A DNA stretch of 26,901 nucleotides from assembly GCA_016712445.1 (NCBI GenBank), contig JADJRB010000006.1, positions 1-26,901 of the forward strand, given 5' to 3'. Numbering within the stretch: position 1 is the stretch's first letter; the number at the start of each line of letters is the position of its first letter. This DNA comes from Acidobacteriota bacterium (lineage in GTDB: Bacteria; Pseudomonadota; Alphaproteobacteria; Caulobacterales; Hyphomonadaceae). Position numbers and translations under genes: made by a program. Positions 1-6,763 of the stretch are shown piece after piece. The notes under the pieces were generated by a model that was not told the origin of the DNA, ran no database searches, and saw only the letters and a list, made by a program, of their open reading frames with translations.

Positions 1-84
1 GTATATGCTGAACCGCACGTAGGTCGCGACGCGTGACGATGCCTATCGCGAATAGGCGGCTTGGCCAAGGTGGAACGTCGTCAT
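1..84 (-). pseudogene. Possible 5' fragment of the next late gene, interrupted by an in-frame TAG
   Basis: Downstream of the 163-aa virion gene an ATG at 84 opens a frame reading MTTFHLGQAAYSR and then a TAG at 43-45. The same frame continues to the window edge without another stop (ASSRVATYVRFSIY) and with GC-rich third positions. A second frame is also open across the TAG, so a frameshift is an alternative. Ribosome-binding evidence is weak: a GGAG lies 11 bases from the ATG. I do not recognise the product. It may be the start of another tail or lysis gene lying mostly outside the window, or simply non-coding. Confidence 0.25.
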
Positions 85-112
85 GCCGGGATCAGCTCCG
101 GCCACTCTGGCT

Positions 113-604
113 TCACTTCACGAACACGTTCCCCGCGAAATACACACTGAGCGGATTCGTTCCCCATGCCGGGCACACCAGCTTGATTTCGATGTAGTCA
201 CCCGCAGCGACCGCAATCGACAGTCCAGAGGCTTGGAAATAACGCAAGTTCGCCGATGTCGACACCGTCGCAACGAGCGTGTCCGACGTGTCGTTCTTGC
301 GCACGTACAACGAAACCGATTCGTTGCTGCCGGCCGTCTTGGCGTAGCTGGTCACGTCGACGCGCGTGATCGTTCCTGCGCGCGGAACATGCAGCCGGCG
401 TTCTGCGCCAGTTGTTGCTGGCGCGATAGGCAGCGCCCCGAAGTAGTACGTGGTCGAGTCTGCAGGATCGAATTCTGGCGACTGGACGAACAGCGCGTAG
501 CCGGCGTTGGACTGCAGCGCTGCCACATCCGTCTCAAGATCCGTCAGCGCCGTGCTGATCTGCTCGCGCATGGTGAAATCGTTGTTGCGCTCTATTTTCG
601 TCAT
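113..604 (-). CDS. Small putative virion or fibre-like protein
   Basis: A 163-aa protein with two visible parts. The first ~35 residues are a hydrophilic, probably helical segment (MTKIERNNDFTMREQISTAL). The rest alternates small and beta-branched residues as in a beta-sandwich, with segments such as VDVTSYAKTAGSNESVSLYV and a C-terminal YFAGNVFVK. A helical N-terminus followed by a jelly-roll-like domain is common in phage fibre, spike or head-decoration proteins, but no family is recognised with confidence. It follows the nozzle-like gene by 36 bases, so it belongs to the distal end of the late operon. The ATG at 604 has an AGGCGG-type ribosome-binding site. The function is inferred from position and composition only. 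Confidence 0.7.
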   Translation of the reverse strand: MTKIERNNDFTMREQISTALTDLETDVAALQSNAGYALFVQSPEFDPADSTTYYFGALPIAPATTGAERRLHVPRAGTITRVDVTSYAKTAGSNESVSLYVRKNDTSDTLVATVSTSANLRYFQASGLSIAVAAGDYIEIKLVCPAWGTNPLSVYFAGNVFVK

Positions 605-640
605 GGGATCACCGCCTGTGTCGTGTGGCCGATGTTTTCG

Positions 641-2110
641 TCACCGCTTGCCGCCGGTCTTGATCCTCAGGTTCGTCATGTACCAGCGAAGCTTCGGAGT
701 TGACCCCCAGTAGTTTTCGCTACTGTCGTAGACCGTTTGCACTGCGGTCGCCTGGGATATCAGGAACGACGGCGCCGGCTGGTAAGACGAAACCCCTGTG
801 TATGGTGCTAGTGTCGTGTTTTCCGGGTTGTAGTAATCGGTCAGCACCGCGCTATTGAACGTCACCGCGAAAGAAATGCCAGAAACGCTGCAGTTGCGCC
901 AAACCTTGCTGATAACCGCAGGCGAAACAAACGCAGGGATAGGTGGCGCCTGCATGACAAGGATGGAGCTGCCAGTGGTCGCGCTTGCGCCGAAATACGT
1001 GCGCCCATCGAACGAACACGCGCATGCAGGAGTTCCCACGCCGCCAGACAAGAAGTCACCAGCGGATCCCATGTAATTCCACCACTGGCCCGTGGCGCGT
1101 TCGACGCAAATCGGTATCGAACTGAACGCCGGGAACTGCGTGTAGACGTTGTTTGGAAGGAACATCGTCGACATGGATTCTTGAGAATCCACCGCGCATG
1201 CAAGGTCGCGAGCGTCACCGCTTGCGTAGTTATCGTCCTTGAACGTGGTGACTGCGATTACCTTGTCTGAAAATGCAGGGTATATCGTCCCGGAAAGCAC
1301 GGCTGCAATGTCTATGATTCCTTCTTCTGTCATCAGAAGCGTGGTGCGGCCATACCGATGCGCGCTGCGAAGTCCAAGCGGCCTTGGACACTTGAACCGG
1401 CCGATCATCTCCCACGAAAACGCGCCGGCCGGATCGTCGCCCTGATAGACCAGAATCTCGCCAGTCGACATCACGACGCAGAACAGGTCGTCAGCGCCTT
1501 CGCCACCGTCGCGCGTGATCGTGCACAGCAGCGTTACCTTGCCGCCCAAGGTTGTGAACGTGCTGACCGGAAACTCGGCCAGCGCGCCTTGATACAAGCC
1601 AGCGGCGGCATACCAGAACGATTGCGCGTTGTTCTGCCAGTAGTAGCAGCGGCCCTTGAACGTGATCACGCCGCGCAGCGTCGTTGCCGTGACGCCGGTC
1701 ACCGCGATATTCGAGCACGTCGTGCCGTTGTAGACCTGCGGCGTGTCCACCCCGTTGCACAACACCATCAGCGAGTTGAAAATCGTGAAGCTGTAGATTC
1801 CATCGCCCTGCGCGGCTTTCAGCGTCGACGGCGTCCCGGTCGAAACCTCAACGATGTCCCATGAATCCGAAAACGCCGATGTCTCTACTGCAGCGAGCAG
1901 CTTTTTGGATGCGCCTACCTCATACGGCGCGAGCGTGAATACGCGGTTCGGGCCAGCGTAGAAATTCTCCACTGGCGGCGCAGTCTCCACGAATGTCCCG
2001 CGCGGAATCCAGTCGAACAAACGGATAGCGTCCTGTGCCGGCATCGCCGTTACAGCGTCGCGCGCATTCAAACCGCCGAACGGCGCCGGAATAGAGACAG
2101 TCGGCATCAT
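641..2110 (-). CDS. Tail nozzle / DNA-stabilisation-like protein
   Basis: A 489-aa protein, beta-rich throughout, with repeated blade-like segments containing Trp, Gly and Asp turns (for example FKGRCYYWQNNAQSFWYAA near 150 and WEMIGRFKCPRPLG near 230). Length, the opening PAPFGGLNARDAV and the position right after the adaptor gene resemble the nozzle of short-tailed phages (P22 gp10 type, T7 gp12 role), which plugs and extends the portal channel. The ATG at 2110 overlaps the TGA of the preceding gene as ATGA, with GGGTGG just upstream. A GTG at 2119 is an alternative. The C-terminus ends in a basic strand, LRIKTGGKR. The nozzle role is inference; a general tail-hub beta-propeller protein is the alternative. 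Confidence 0.8.
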   Translation of the reverse strand: MMPTVSIPAPFGGLNARDAVTAMPAQDAIRLFDWIPRGTFVETAPPVENFYAGPNRVFTLAPYEVGASKKLLAAVETSAFSDSWDIVEVSTGTPSTLKAAQGDGIYSFTIFNSLMVLCNGVDTPQVYNGTTCSNIAVTGVTATTLRGVITFKGRCYYWQNNAQSFWYAAAGLYQGALAEFPVSTFTTLGGKVTLLCTITRDGGEGADDLFCVVMSTGEILVYQGDDPAGAFSWEMIGRFKCPRPLGLRSAHRYGRTTLLMTEEGIIDIAAVLSGTIYPAFSDKVIAVTTFKDDNYASGDARDLACAVDSQESMSTMFLPNNVYTQFPAFSSIPICVERATGQWWNYMGSAGDFLSGGVGTPACACSFDGRTYFGASATTGSSILVMQAPPIPAFVSPAVISKVWRNCSVSGISFAVTFNSAVLTDYYNPENTTLAPYTGVSSYQPAPSFLISQATAVQTVYDSSENYWGSTPKLRWYMTNLRIKTGGKR

Positions 2111-2790
2111 GCCACCCACAGATTCGTGTACGGTTCCGGAAACACCACGTTCTTGGCGGACGTGATCACCTGCGCGCCGGCATCAACGCCTTGGCGGTAA
2201 TGCAGGTATTGCTTGAAATCGGCAAGGTCTACCTCCCAATCGTCGATACCCTTTTCCTTCTTCCACCGCCATTTCAGATCACGCACGAACAGTTCGTCAT
2301 CGAGCACGCACACGTCGGTGTCTGCGGCGAACGTCTCGCGCGCGACGCCGAGCGATGTCTCCACGGCGTTCTTGGACACGTACTCGTAATTCAGCACGTA
2401 GCCGGCCTGCGGGTTCTGGACGTGGAGCTTGTTGTTCAGAAACCGGCAGTTGAACGCAATCGACGATATGCCGATCATGGCTTTCAACTGAGCCCATCGC
2501 GACGTGGTCACCGGCATGTCCGCAGGACGGCCGGCAGAGTACGGCCACAACGTGTCCGGCACGATGGACCAGAAGTCAGACGCCAGCGAGTATTCCGTCG
2601 CTGACGTGAGCGTGATTGATCCGGTTTTCCGCAGCTTCTGCCATTCGTACTGCCGCAGGGTGCGCACGCTGGCGTTGGCAAGGTACTGATACTGCGCGCT
2701 GCCGTCCGTGCTGCCGACGACAGTGGTTGGAACCTGGAAACCCGACTCGCCAGCGACTTGTTCCGCGGCGCTCAACAGTGACAGTGCCAT
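2107..2790 (-). CDS. Head-to-tail adaptor (gp11/gp4-like)
   Basis: A 227-aa protein with the plan of podovirus adaptor proteins. A helical N-terminal part (ALSLLSAAEQVAGESGF, then ANASVRTLRQYEWQKLR) is followed by a beta region, and a C-terminal helical part contains RDLKWRWKKEKGIDDW and DFKQYLHYRQGVDAG. In T7 gp11 and P22 gp4 such a ring binds under the portal after DNA packaging and carries the nozzle. That the next gene encodes a nozzle-like protein agrees with this. The ATG at 2790 has GGAG seven bases upstream. The assignment is by architecture and neighbourhood, not a recognised signature. Confidence 0.75.
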   Translation of the reverse strand: MALSLLSAAEQVAGESGFQVPTTVVGSTDGSAQYQYLANASVRTLRQYEWQKLRKTGSITLTSATEYSLASDFWSIVPDTLWPYSAGRPADMPVTTSRWAQLKAMIGISSIAFNCRFLNNKLHVQNPQAGYVLNYEYVSKNAVETSLGVARETFAADTDVCVLDDELFVRDLKWRWKKEKGIDDWEVDLADFKQYLHYRQGVDAGAQVITSAKNVVFPEPYTNLWVA

Positions 2791-2808
2791 GGTGCGCTCC
2801 GGTTGCGG

Positions 2809-3072
2809 TTAGAACTGGCCGTCAAGCGTCGCAGGAGCGTCACCAGCACGCGCTGCGGCGTTACCCTTGGCGTCGGTCTTGGCGCGTCGCTCGCGGACCT
2901 TGGCGACGGCCTCTGCCTCTTCCCGGTGCTGTTCGACCAGCGCCAGCTCTGCGGCCGTCGATGGCTCGCGCCAGACGACCGTGCCGGCGTCGACAACGAC
3001 CGGGATCTTCCACTTGCCGTTTTCCAGCGTCGGAACGTGGCCGGCGCTGTGCGCGTTCTGCGAAATGCTCAT
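2809..3072 (-). CDS. Small charged late protein, unknown function
   Basis: An 87-aa protein. Residues 17-36 look like a short beta segment (TLENGKWKIPVVVDAG). From about residue 40 the sequence is a strongly charged Ala/Glu/Arg helix (ELALVEQHREEAEAVAKVRE), followed by a flexible tail. The ATG overlaps the TGA of the upstream gene as ATGA, so the two are probably translationally coupled. The position between the decoration/capsid genes and the adaptor suggests an assembly or connector accessory role. No family is recognised. Confidence 0.7.
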   Translation of the reverse strand: MSISQNAHSAGHVPTLENGKWKIPVVVDAGTVVWREPSTAAELALVEQHREEAEAVAKVRERRAKTDAKGNAAARAGDAPATLDGQF

Positions 3073-3725
3073 GCTGCGAACTCCAAGTCAGTCAAGGATG
3101 GCGCCAGTTTCGGCGGTGCCGGCAGGTCAGACGCGGCCGGCGCGATTTCGAAGTGCCCGTTAACCAGTCGCAGAGCCGGCGGTTCCTTGCCTTCCGCCTT
3201 GGCCCGGAACACGATGTAGTGCATGGCCACGTCACGCCAGCGCGCCAATGCCTCAGGAACCGCGCGGCGCGGTTTCATGTCGGCCAGATAGTCAACGTCT
3301 TGGTCGATCATGTCGTCGGTGATCTGGACGCCTTCGGTCAGGACGGCATCGGTCGTGATGCTGGCGTCAACCAAGTCATCAATGGTGCGGATGCCGAGTT
3401 CGGCGAATGCGGCGATGGCGCCAGGCTTGATGCCGGGCAGCGCGAGCAACGGCATGCGCGGGCGCTTCAGGTGCTCACGGAATGCGGCCCATTCCTGCGG
3501 GAACTGGCGGACGTGGTCTTGGGTCGCCAACACGCTGATGTGATCCTGTTCATCGTCCTTCAGGACCATCACGTAAGGGCGTTCGTCATACACCGGGTAT
3601 CCCTTCGCCCGCGATTCGACGGCGTTGCGGACTGGCTGCAGCGTGAAATACGCGCGCACGGTCTTGGCGCCCCAGAACTGTTGGCGCGCGATCTCTTCAA
3701 CCTCGCGCTCGGAAATTTCGGCCAT
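3069..3725 (-). CDS. Late protein with a helix-hairpin-helix-like segment
   Basis: A 218-aa protein starting at the ATG at 3725, which has AGGAGA seven bases upstream; a start further upstream lacks such a site. Residues 96-123 (LPGIKPGAIAAFAELGIRTI) match the pattern of a helix-hairpin-helix, a non-sequence-specific DNA-contact motif. The N-terminal ~90 residues are mixed alpha/beta, and the C-terminus is Pro-rich (DLPAPPKLAPSLTD). It lies between the capsid module and the connector genes and is coupled to the following small gene. A role in head completion or in contacting DNA at the portal vertex is possible, but that is inference. Confidence 0.7.
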   Translation of the reverse strand: MAEISEREVEEIARQQFWGAKTVRAYFTLQPVRNAVESRAKGYPVYDERPYVMVLKDDEQDHISVLATQDHVRQFPQEWAAFREHLKRPRMPLLALPGIKPGAIAAFAELGIRTIDDLVDASITTDAVLTEGVQITDDMIDQDVDYLADMKPRRAVPEALARWRDVAMHYIVFRAKAEGKEPPALRLVNGHFEIAPAASDLPAPPKLAPSLTDLEFAA

Positions 3726-3743
3726 GCGATTCTCCTGAAATGA

Positions 3744-3770
3744 CAAGGGCCGACGATATGCCGGCCCTTG
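3744..3770 (-). terminator. Perfect 9-bp intergenic hairpin
   Basis: CAAGGGCCG at 3744-3752 is the exact reverse complement of CGGCCCTTG at 3762-3770, with a 9-base loop. It lies in the 72-base gap between the decoration-like gene and the next gene of a tightly packed operon. The downstream side on the minus strand is TCATTT rather than a run of T, so it is at best a weak intrinsic terminator. An attenuator or RNA-processing stem is equally possible. Confidence 0.5.
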
Positions 3771-3797
3771 GATGATACACCGCTGCGACGTGGCCAG

Positions 3798-4202
3798 TTA
3801 CGGCAGCACGCTGTACTCGATGATCACGTCGACGCCAGAACCAGTCACGCCGGACGCGGTGCCGGTGCGAATGTAGAGCGTCTTGGCAGTAACCAGCGGA
3901 GTGGTGCCAGTCGCGGCGACCGTGCGGGACGAAACGATCGTGCTGCCCGTGTGCGTGGTCAGCGCGGCGTCTGCCACGATGGTCGGCGAGCTTCCGCCGC
4001 TCGCGCCAAACACGCCGAGCGTTGCCGTGGCGTTGTTCGCCGTGGCGCCAGTCGACAGGATGCGCGAATTGTAGAAGTACACGGCGCGGACGACGTAGCC
4101 ATTGCCGGTGTACGGGATGTCGACGGATGCGCCGTCAGTCGTCGCGGTATCGGTCGGAACTGCCTTGACCACCACGCAGGGGTATGCGTCTTGAAGTGCC
4201 AT
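3798..4202 (-). CDS. Putative capsid decoration protein
   Basis: A 134-aa protein that is almost entirely Gly/Ala/Ser/Thr/Val with short beta strands (VVRAVYFYNSRILSTG, VDVIIEYSVLP). Such small beta-sandwich proteins encoded right after the major capsid gene are typically head decoration or stabilisation proteins. Here the gene follows the capsid gene by 30 bases. The ATG at 4202 has GAGGG about nine bases upstream. There are no cysteines in the body apart from one near the N-terminus. Function is inferred from position and composition. Confidence 0.65.
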   Translation of the reverse strand: MALQDAYPCVVVKAVPTDTATTDGASVDIPYTGNGYVVRAVYFYNSRILSTGATANNATATLGVFGASGGSSPTIVADAALTTHTGSTIVSSRTVAATGTTPLVTAKTLYIRTGTASGVTGSGVDVIIEYSVLP

Positions 4203-4232
4203 GATTGATGCCCTCGATTGTTGGCGGTTGCG

Positions 4233-5192
4233 TTACGACGCGATGATGACGCCGTGGCCAGCGCGGCGGCCCGTGTGCATGGTGCCCATGAACCACACCG
4301 GAACGACCTCGTAATCGGCATTCGCGATCTGGCGTGCTTCGCCGACTTCCAGGAACGTGTCCTCGCTGTCCGAATTCGCCGTCAGCGCGATTTCCTCGGT
4401 GTTCAGGGCGTACATGTGCTTCGTCGGGCAACGGCCATCGTAGATCACCGGAGCGCCCTTGAAATACAGGTTCTTGTAACCCGAATCGCCGGATTCCGCC
4501 GTCATGATGCGCTGCAAGCCCTGCAGGGCTTCCCAATACAGTTCGTACATGTAGCTGTCGGCCACCCACACATCAGGCACATCGGTTTCGCGCTTGATCT
4601 CGAGCCACATGGAGTTCATGCGGCCGCGGATGTTGGATGCGGTCGTCGCGGCGGCTGCCGAATACTTGTTGCGCCAAAACGAATAGGTGACCTGGTTGAT
4701 GCCGCCCACGGTGCCCGCTGCGGTCGGATCGTCAGCCACCAGCAATTGCAGGCCGCCGATTTCCTTGCCGCCGCTGCCGGTGCCGTCGCTGAAAATCGAC
4801 AGGCCGAGCGTGTTCTTGAGCTGCGACTTGATCTGCTTCATGCGGGTCTTGAAGAAACTGAACTGTTCCTCCTTCCCGCGGTTCATCTTGCGGTCGCGGC
4901 CGCTGATCGAAATGAAGCCGCCAAGCTGTTTCCACTGGTATTCGGCGCCATCGAACACCTGTTGCGTGGTCGGCGGCGTGAACGTGTCATAGCCGCTGTA
5001 CCACTGCACGGACGAATTGTCGCCGTACACGAAGGTATCGACCAGCGTGCGGCCGCTGACGCCGCCCTTCACCTTCCCCTTGTCCTTGAGGAAGTTCAGC
5101 AGGCCGTTGTCCAACAGGACGTTGTCTTGGATTTCGCGCGTGAACTTGCGCGCGGTAGTGGCGACAAGGTCGCCAAGATTGGGGTATGCCAT
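4233..5192 (-). CDS. Major capsid protein
   Basis: A 319-aa protein in the expected place directly after the scaffold gene. It starts MAYPNLGDLVATTARKF and contains stretches typical of phage coat proteins: a long charged helix (RMKQIKSQLKNTLGLSIFSD, about residues 117-136), WVADSYMYELYWEALQGLQR near 208-227 and a C-terminal beta segment (PVWFMGTMHTGRRAGHGVII). An HK97-type fold is expected from the order scaffold, coat, decoration, but is not proved here. The ATG at 5192 has GAGAGGG about eight bases upstream. It would form the icosahedral shell. Confidence is high for major capsid and moderate for the fold. Confidence 0.85.
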   Translation of the reverse strand: MAYPNLGDLVATTARKFTREIQDNVLLDNGLLNFLKDKGKVKGGVSGRTLVDTFVYGDNSSVQWYSGYDTFTPPTTQQVFDGAEYQWKQLGGFISISGRDRKMNRGKEEQFSFFKTRMKQIKSQLKNTLGLSIFSDGTGSGGKEIGGLQLLVADDPTAAGTVGGINQVTYSFWRNKYSAAAATTASNIRGRMNSMWLEIKRETDVPDVWVADSYMYELYWEALQGLQRIMTAESGDSGYKNLYFKGAPVIYDGRCPTKHMYALNTEEIALTANSDSEDTFLEVGEARQIANADYEVVPVWFMGTMHTGRRAGHGVIIAS

Positions 5193-5223
5193 TGCGAAGC
5201 CCTCTCAGTGAGTCACGGATTGG

Positions 5224-6267
5224 TTATTTCCGGCTGAGCTGTGCGTGCGCGTCTTCGAACGCCTCACGTTCACTCATGCGCGCCGGAGCGCCTTTGCCGC
5301 TGCCCTTGATCGTCCCGCTCGCTTGCTGCGTGCGCGTTACCTGCGCTGACTTCTGCTTGGCCGCCTGAATCGCCGCCGCATCGGCTGCCTGCTTGCGCTC
5401 GGCTGCCATACGTTCTTGGATGTCTGGACGCATCCCGATAACGATGCTGTACGCCTTTTCCGGGGTATCTGCATACCCCATCGAAACGCATTTCAGCATG
5501 TCATCGAAAACGCCATCGTCCTCGAAATACGGGTGTTTCAGGTTGCCAGCTTCGTCAGTAGCAGTCGCGAACCCTCGGACGGCCTGAGACAGCTGCATCC
5601 GCTGGGCCCTCTGCGCGTGTTCGTCCTGTTGGGCGAGGCGCGATTCCAGCTGTTGGACCTGACGCTGCAGACTTTCGGTCTGCGGGTCGATATACGGACG
5701 ATCTTCGAATTGCTTCTGCAAATCGACGCCGTACATATCGGCAAGCTGCATCAGTGTTGACGCAGGGTCTTCTGCCAGGGCTTGAGCATAACTCAAAACC
5801 TGACGAAGTCCAGCGTCCGGCGTCATGCCCTGCTGTGCCCACTGCTGTGCGTACGGCTGAATCAACTCGGCAACCGGCGACCACTGGCGTTCCAGCGCGG
5901 CCCGCTGCTGTTCCTGCTGAGTGATGTACGCATTCGCGCGCTGCCACTGCGCGTTGATCGATTCCATGTGCGTATGGGCGCCTTCGTAGCCGTACAGGGC
6001 TTCCCATGCTTTCTTGGCGTCTTGGTGCCACCGCTCCGGCGCCGCGTGGCGCTTGATCTCTGCGGCGGCCTGCGCGGCCTGTCCGGCCGTCGTCTGCGCT
6101 GCCTGCCCGGGTTGTGCGGCCTGCCCGGTTGTGGCGGCAGGCTGATCTGCCGCTTTGTCGCCGGCCTCTTCGCCTTCAAACGCTGCCTTGAACTCGGCTT
6201 CCATCGCCTGATCGAGGCTCACGCCTTCGTCATCACCTTCGCCGCCCAACTGATCGTCAACTCGCAT
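5224..6267 (-). CDS. Capsid scaffolding protein
   Basis: A 347-aa acidic, Gln/Ala-rich protein located immediately before the coat gene, as scaffolds normally are. The N-terminus is very acidic (GGEGDDEGVSLDQAMEAEF). Residues ~45-70 are a low-complexity Ala/Gln stretch with repeated GQAAQ. Residues ~195-225 form a coiled coil (ESLQRQVQQLESRLAQQDEH), and the C-terminus is a basic, Lys/Arg-containing tail of the kind that contacts coat subunits. The ATG at 6267 has GGAG seven bases upstream. The protein would direct procapsid assembly and be lost on packaging. Confidence 0.8.
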   Translation of the reverse strand: MRVDDQLGGEGDDEGVSLDQAMEAEFKAAFEGEEAGDKAADQPAATTGQAAQPGQAAQTTAGQAAQAAAEIKRHAAPERWHQDAKKAWEALYGYEGAHTHMESINAQWQRANAYITQQEQQRAALERQWSPVAELIQPYAQQWAQQGMTPDAGLRQVLSYAQALAEDPASTLMQLADMYGVDLQKQFEDRPYIDPQTESLQRQVQQLESRLAQQDEHAQRAQRMQLSQAVRGFATATDEAGNLKHPYFEDDGVFDDMLKCVSMGYADTPEKAYSIVIGMRPDIQERMAAERKQAADAAAIQAAKQKSAQVTRTQQASGTIKGSGKGAPARMSEREAFEDAHAQLSRK

Positions 6268-6284
6268 GTGTTTCTCCGCGTAAC

Positions 6285-6336
6285 GCGACGCCCGACGACA
6301 TGCCGGGATGGTCGCAAAATCAAATGATCGTCGGGC
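6285..6336 (-). promoter_or_regulatory. Competing hairpins between the zinc-ribbon gene and the scaffold gene
   Basis: GCCCGACGA at 6290-6298 is a perfect inverted repeat of TCGTCGGGC at 6328-6336, with a 29-base loop. The same 6290 arm can instead pair locally (CCCG 6291-6294 with CGGG 6304-6307), extended by GCGAC 6285-6289 with GTCGC 6311-6315. The two folds exclude one another. They span the stop codon of the upstream gene and lie just ahead of the scaffold ribosome-binding site. A processing or attenuation element is possible. Confidence 0.35.
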
Positions 6337-6751
6337 CCGTTATCGTCGACGGAATAACTCCTGATAACTTGTCGTCGACAATCTGCGCCATGATCTCGGC
6401 GCGTGCCGCAGCGTCGAATTCGTCCGGCATGTCCATTTCCGCAGCGATGCGTTCATCGTTGGCGATGCGTCGGTCGGACTCGCGCTTGACGAACTCCGGC
6501 GTATGGTCTCGCGCGTCCATCAGGTTGTACTTCGCGAAAATTTCCTCGCGCTGTTTCCACGACGTGACCATTTGACCAGTCGCCGGGCACCGGTAATGGC
6601 ATTCACCCTGCACGCTGCCCATGACAGGCTGAATCTTGATCCGCATGCGCGCACCGCAACACTCTGGCGCCGCTGATTCGCATTCTGCCACGCGGTTGAA
6701 TTCGTCCCGCACGGCCGTGCAGGTGTCGCAGCGGTAGGTGTAGGTTGGCAT
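6320..6751 (-). CDS. FmdB-like zinc-ribbon protein
   Basis: A 143-aa protein. The N-terminus MPTYTYRCDTC with C8-X2-C11 and later C24 and C31-C32 resembles the short zinc-ribbon of FmdB-type regulatory proteins, which are also found in phage late modules. The remaining ~100 residues are charged and helical, including KQREEIFAKYNLMDARDH and an acidic stretch RIAAEMDMPDEFDAAARAEI. The ATG at 6751 has AGGGAA six bases upstream. The gene lies between an ejection-protein candidate and the scaffold. Its exact role is unknown; a zinc-stabilised assembly factor is one possibility. Confidence 0.7.
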   Translation of the reverse strand: MPTYTYRCDTCTAVRDEFNRVAECESAAPECCGARMRIKIQPVMGSVQGECHYRCPATGQMVTSWKQREEIFAKYNLMDARDHTPEFVKRESDRRIANDERIAAEMDMPDEFDAAARAEIMAQIVDDKLSGVIPSTITGPTII

Positions 6752-6763
6752 GATGTTCCCTGG

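Noticed and set aside
2616..3743. Long plus-strand frame of about 375 codons
   Set aside because: Arg-rich antisense of the adaptor, small charged and HHH-like genes. Long antisense frames are expected in GC-rich DNA.
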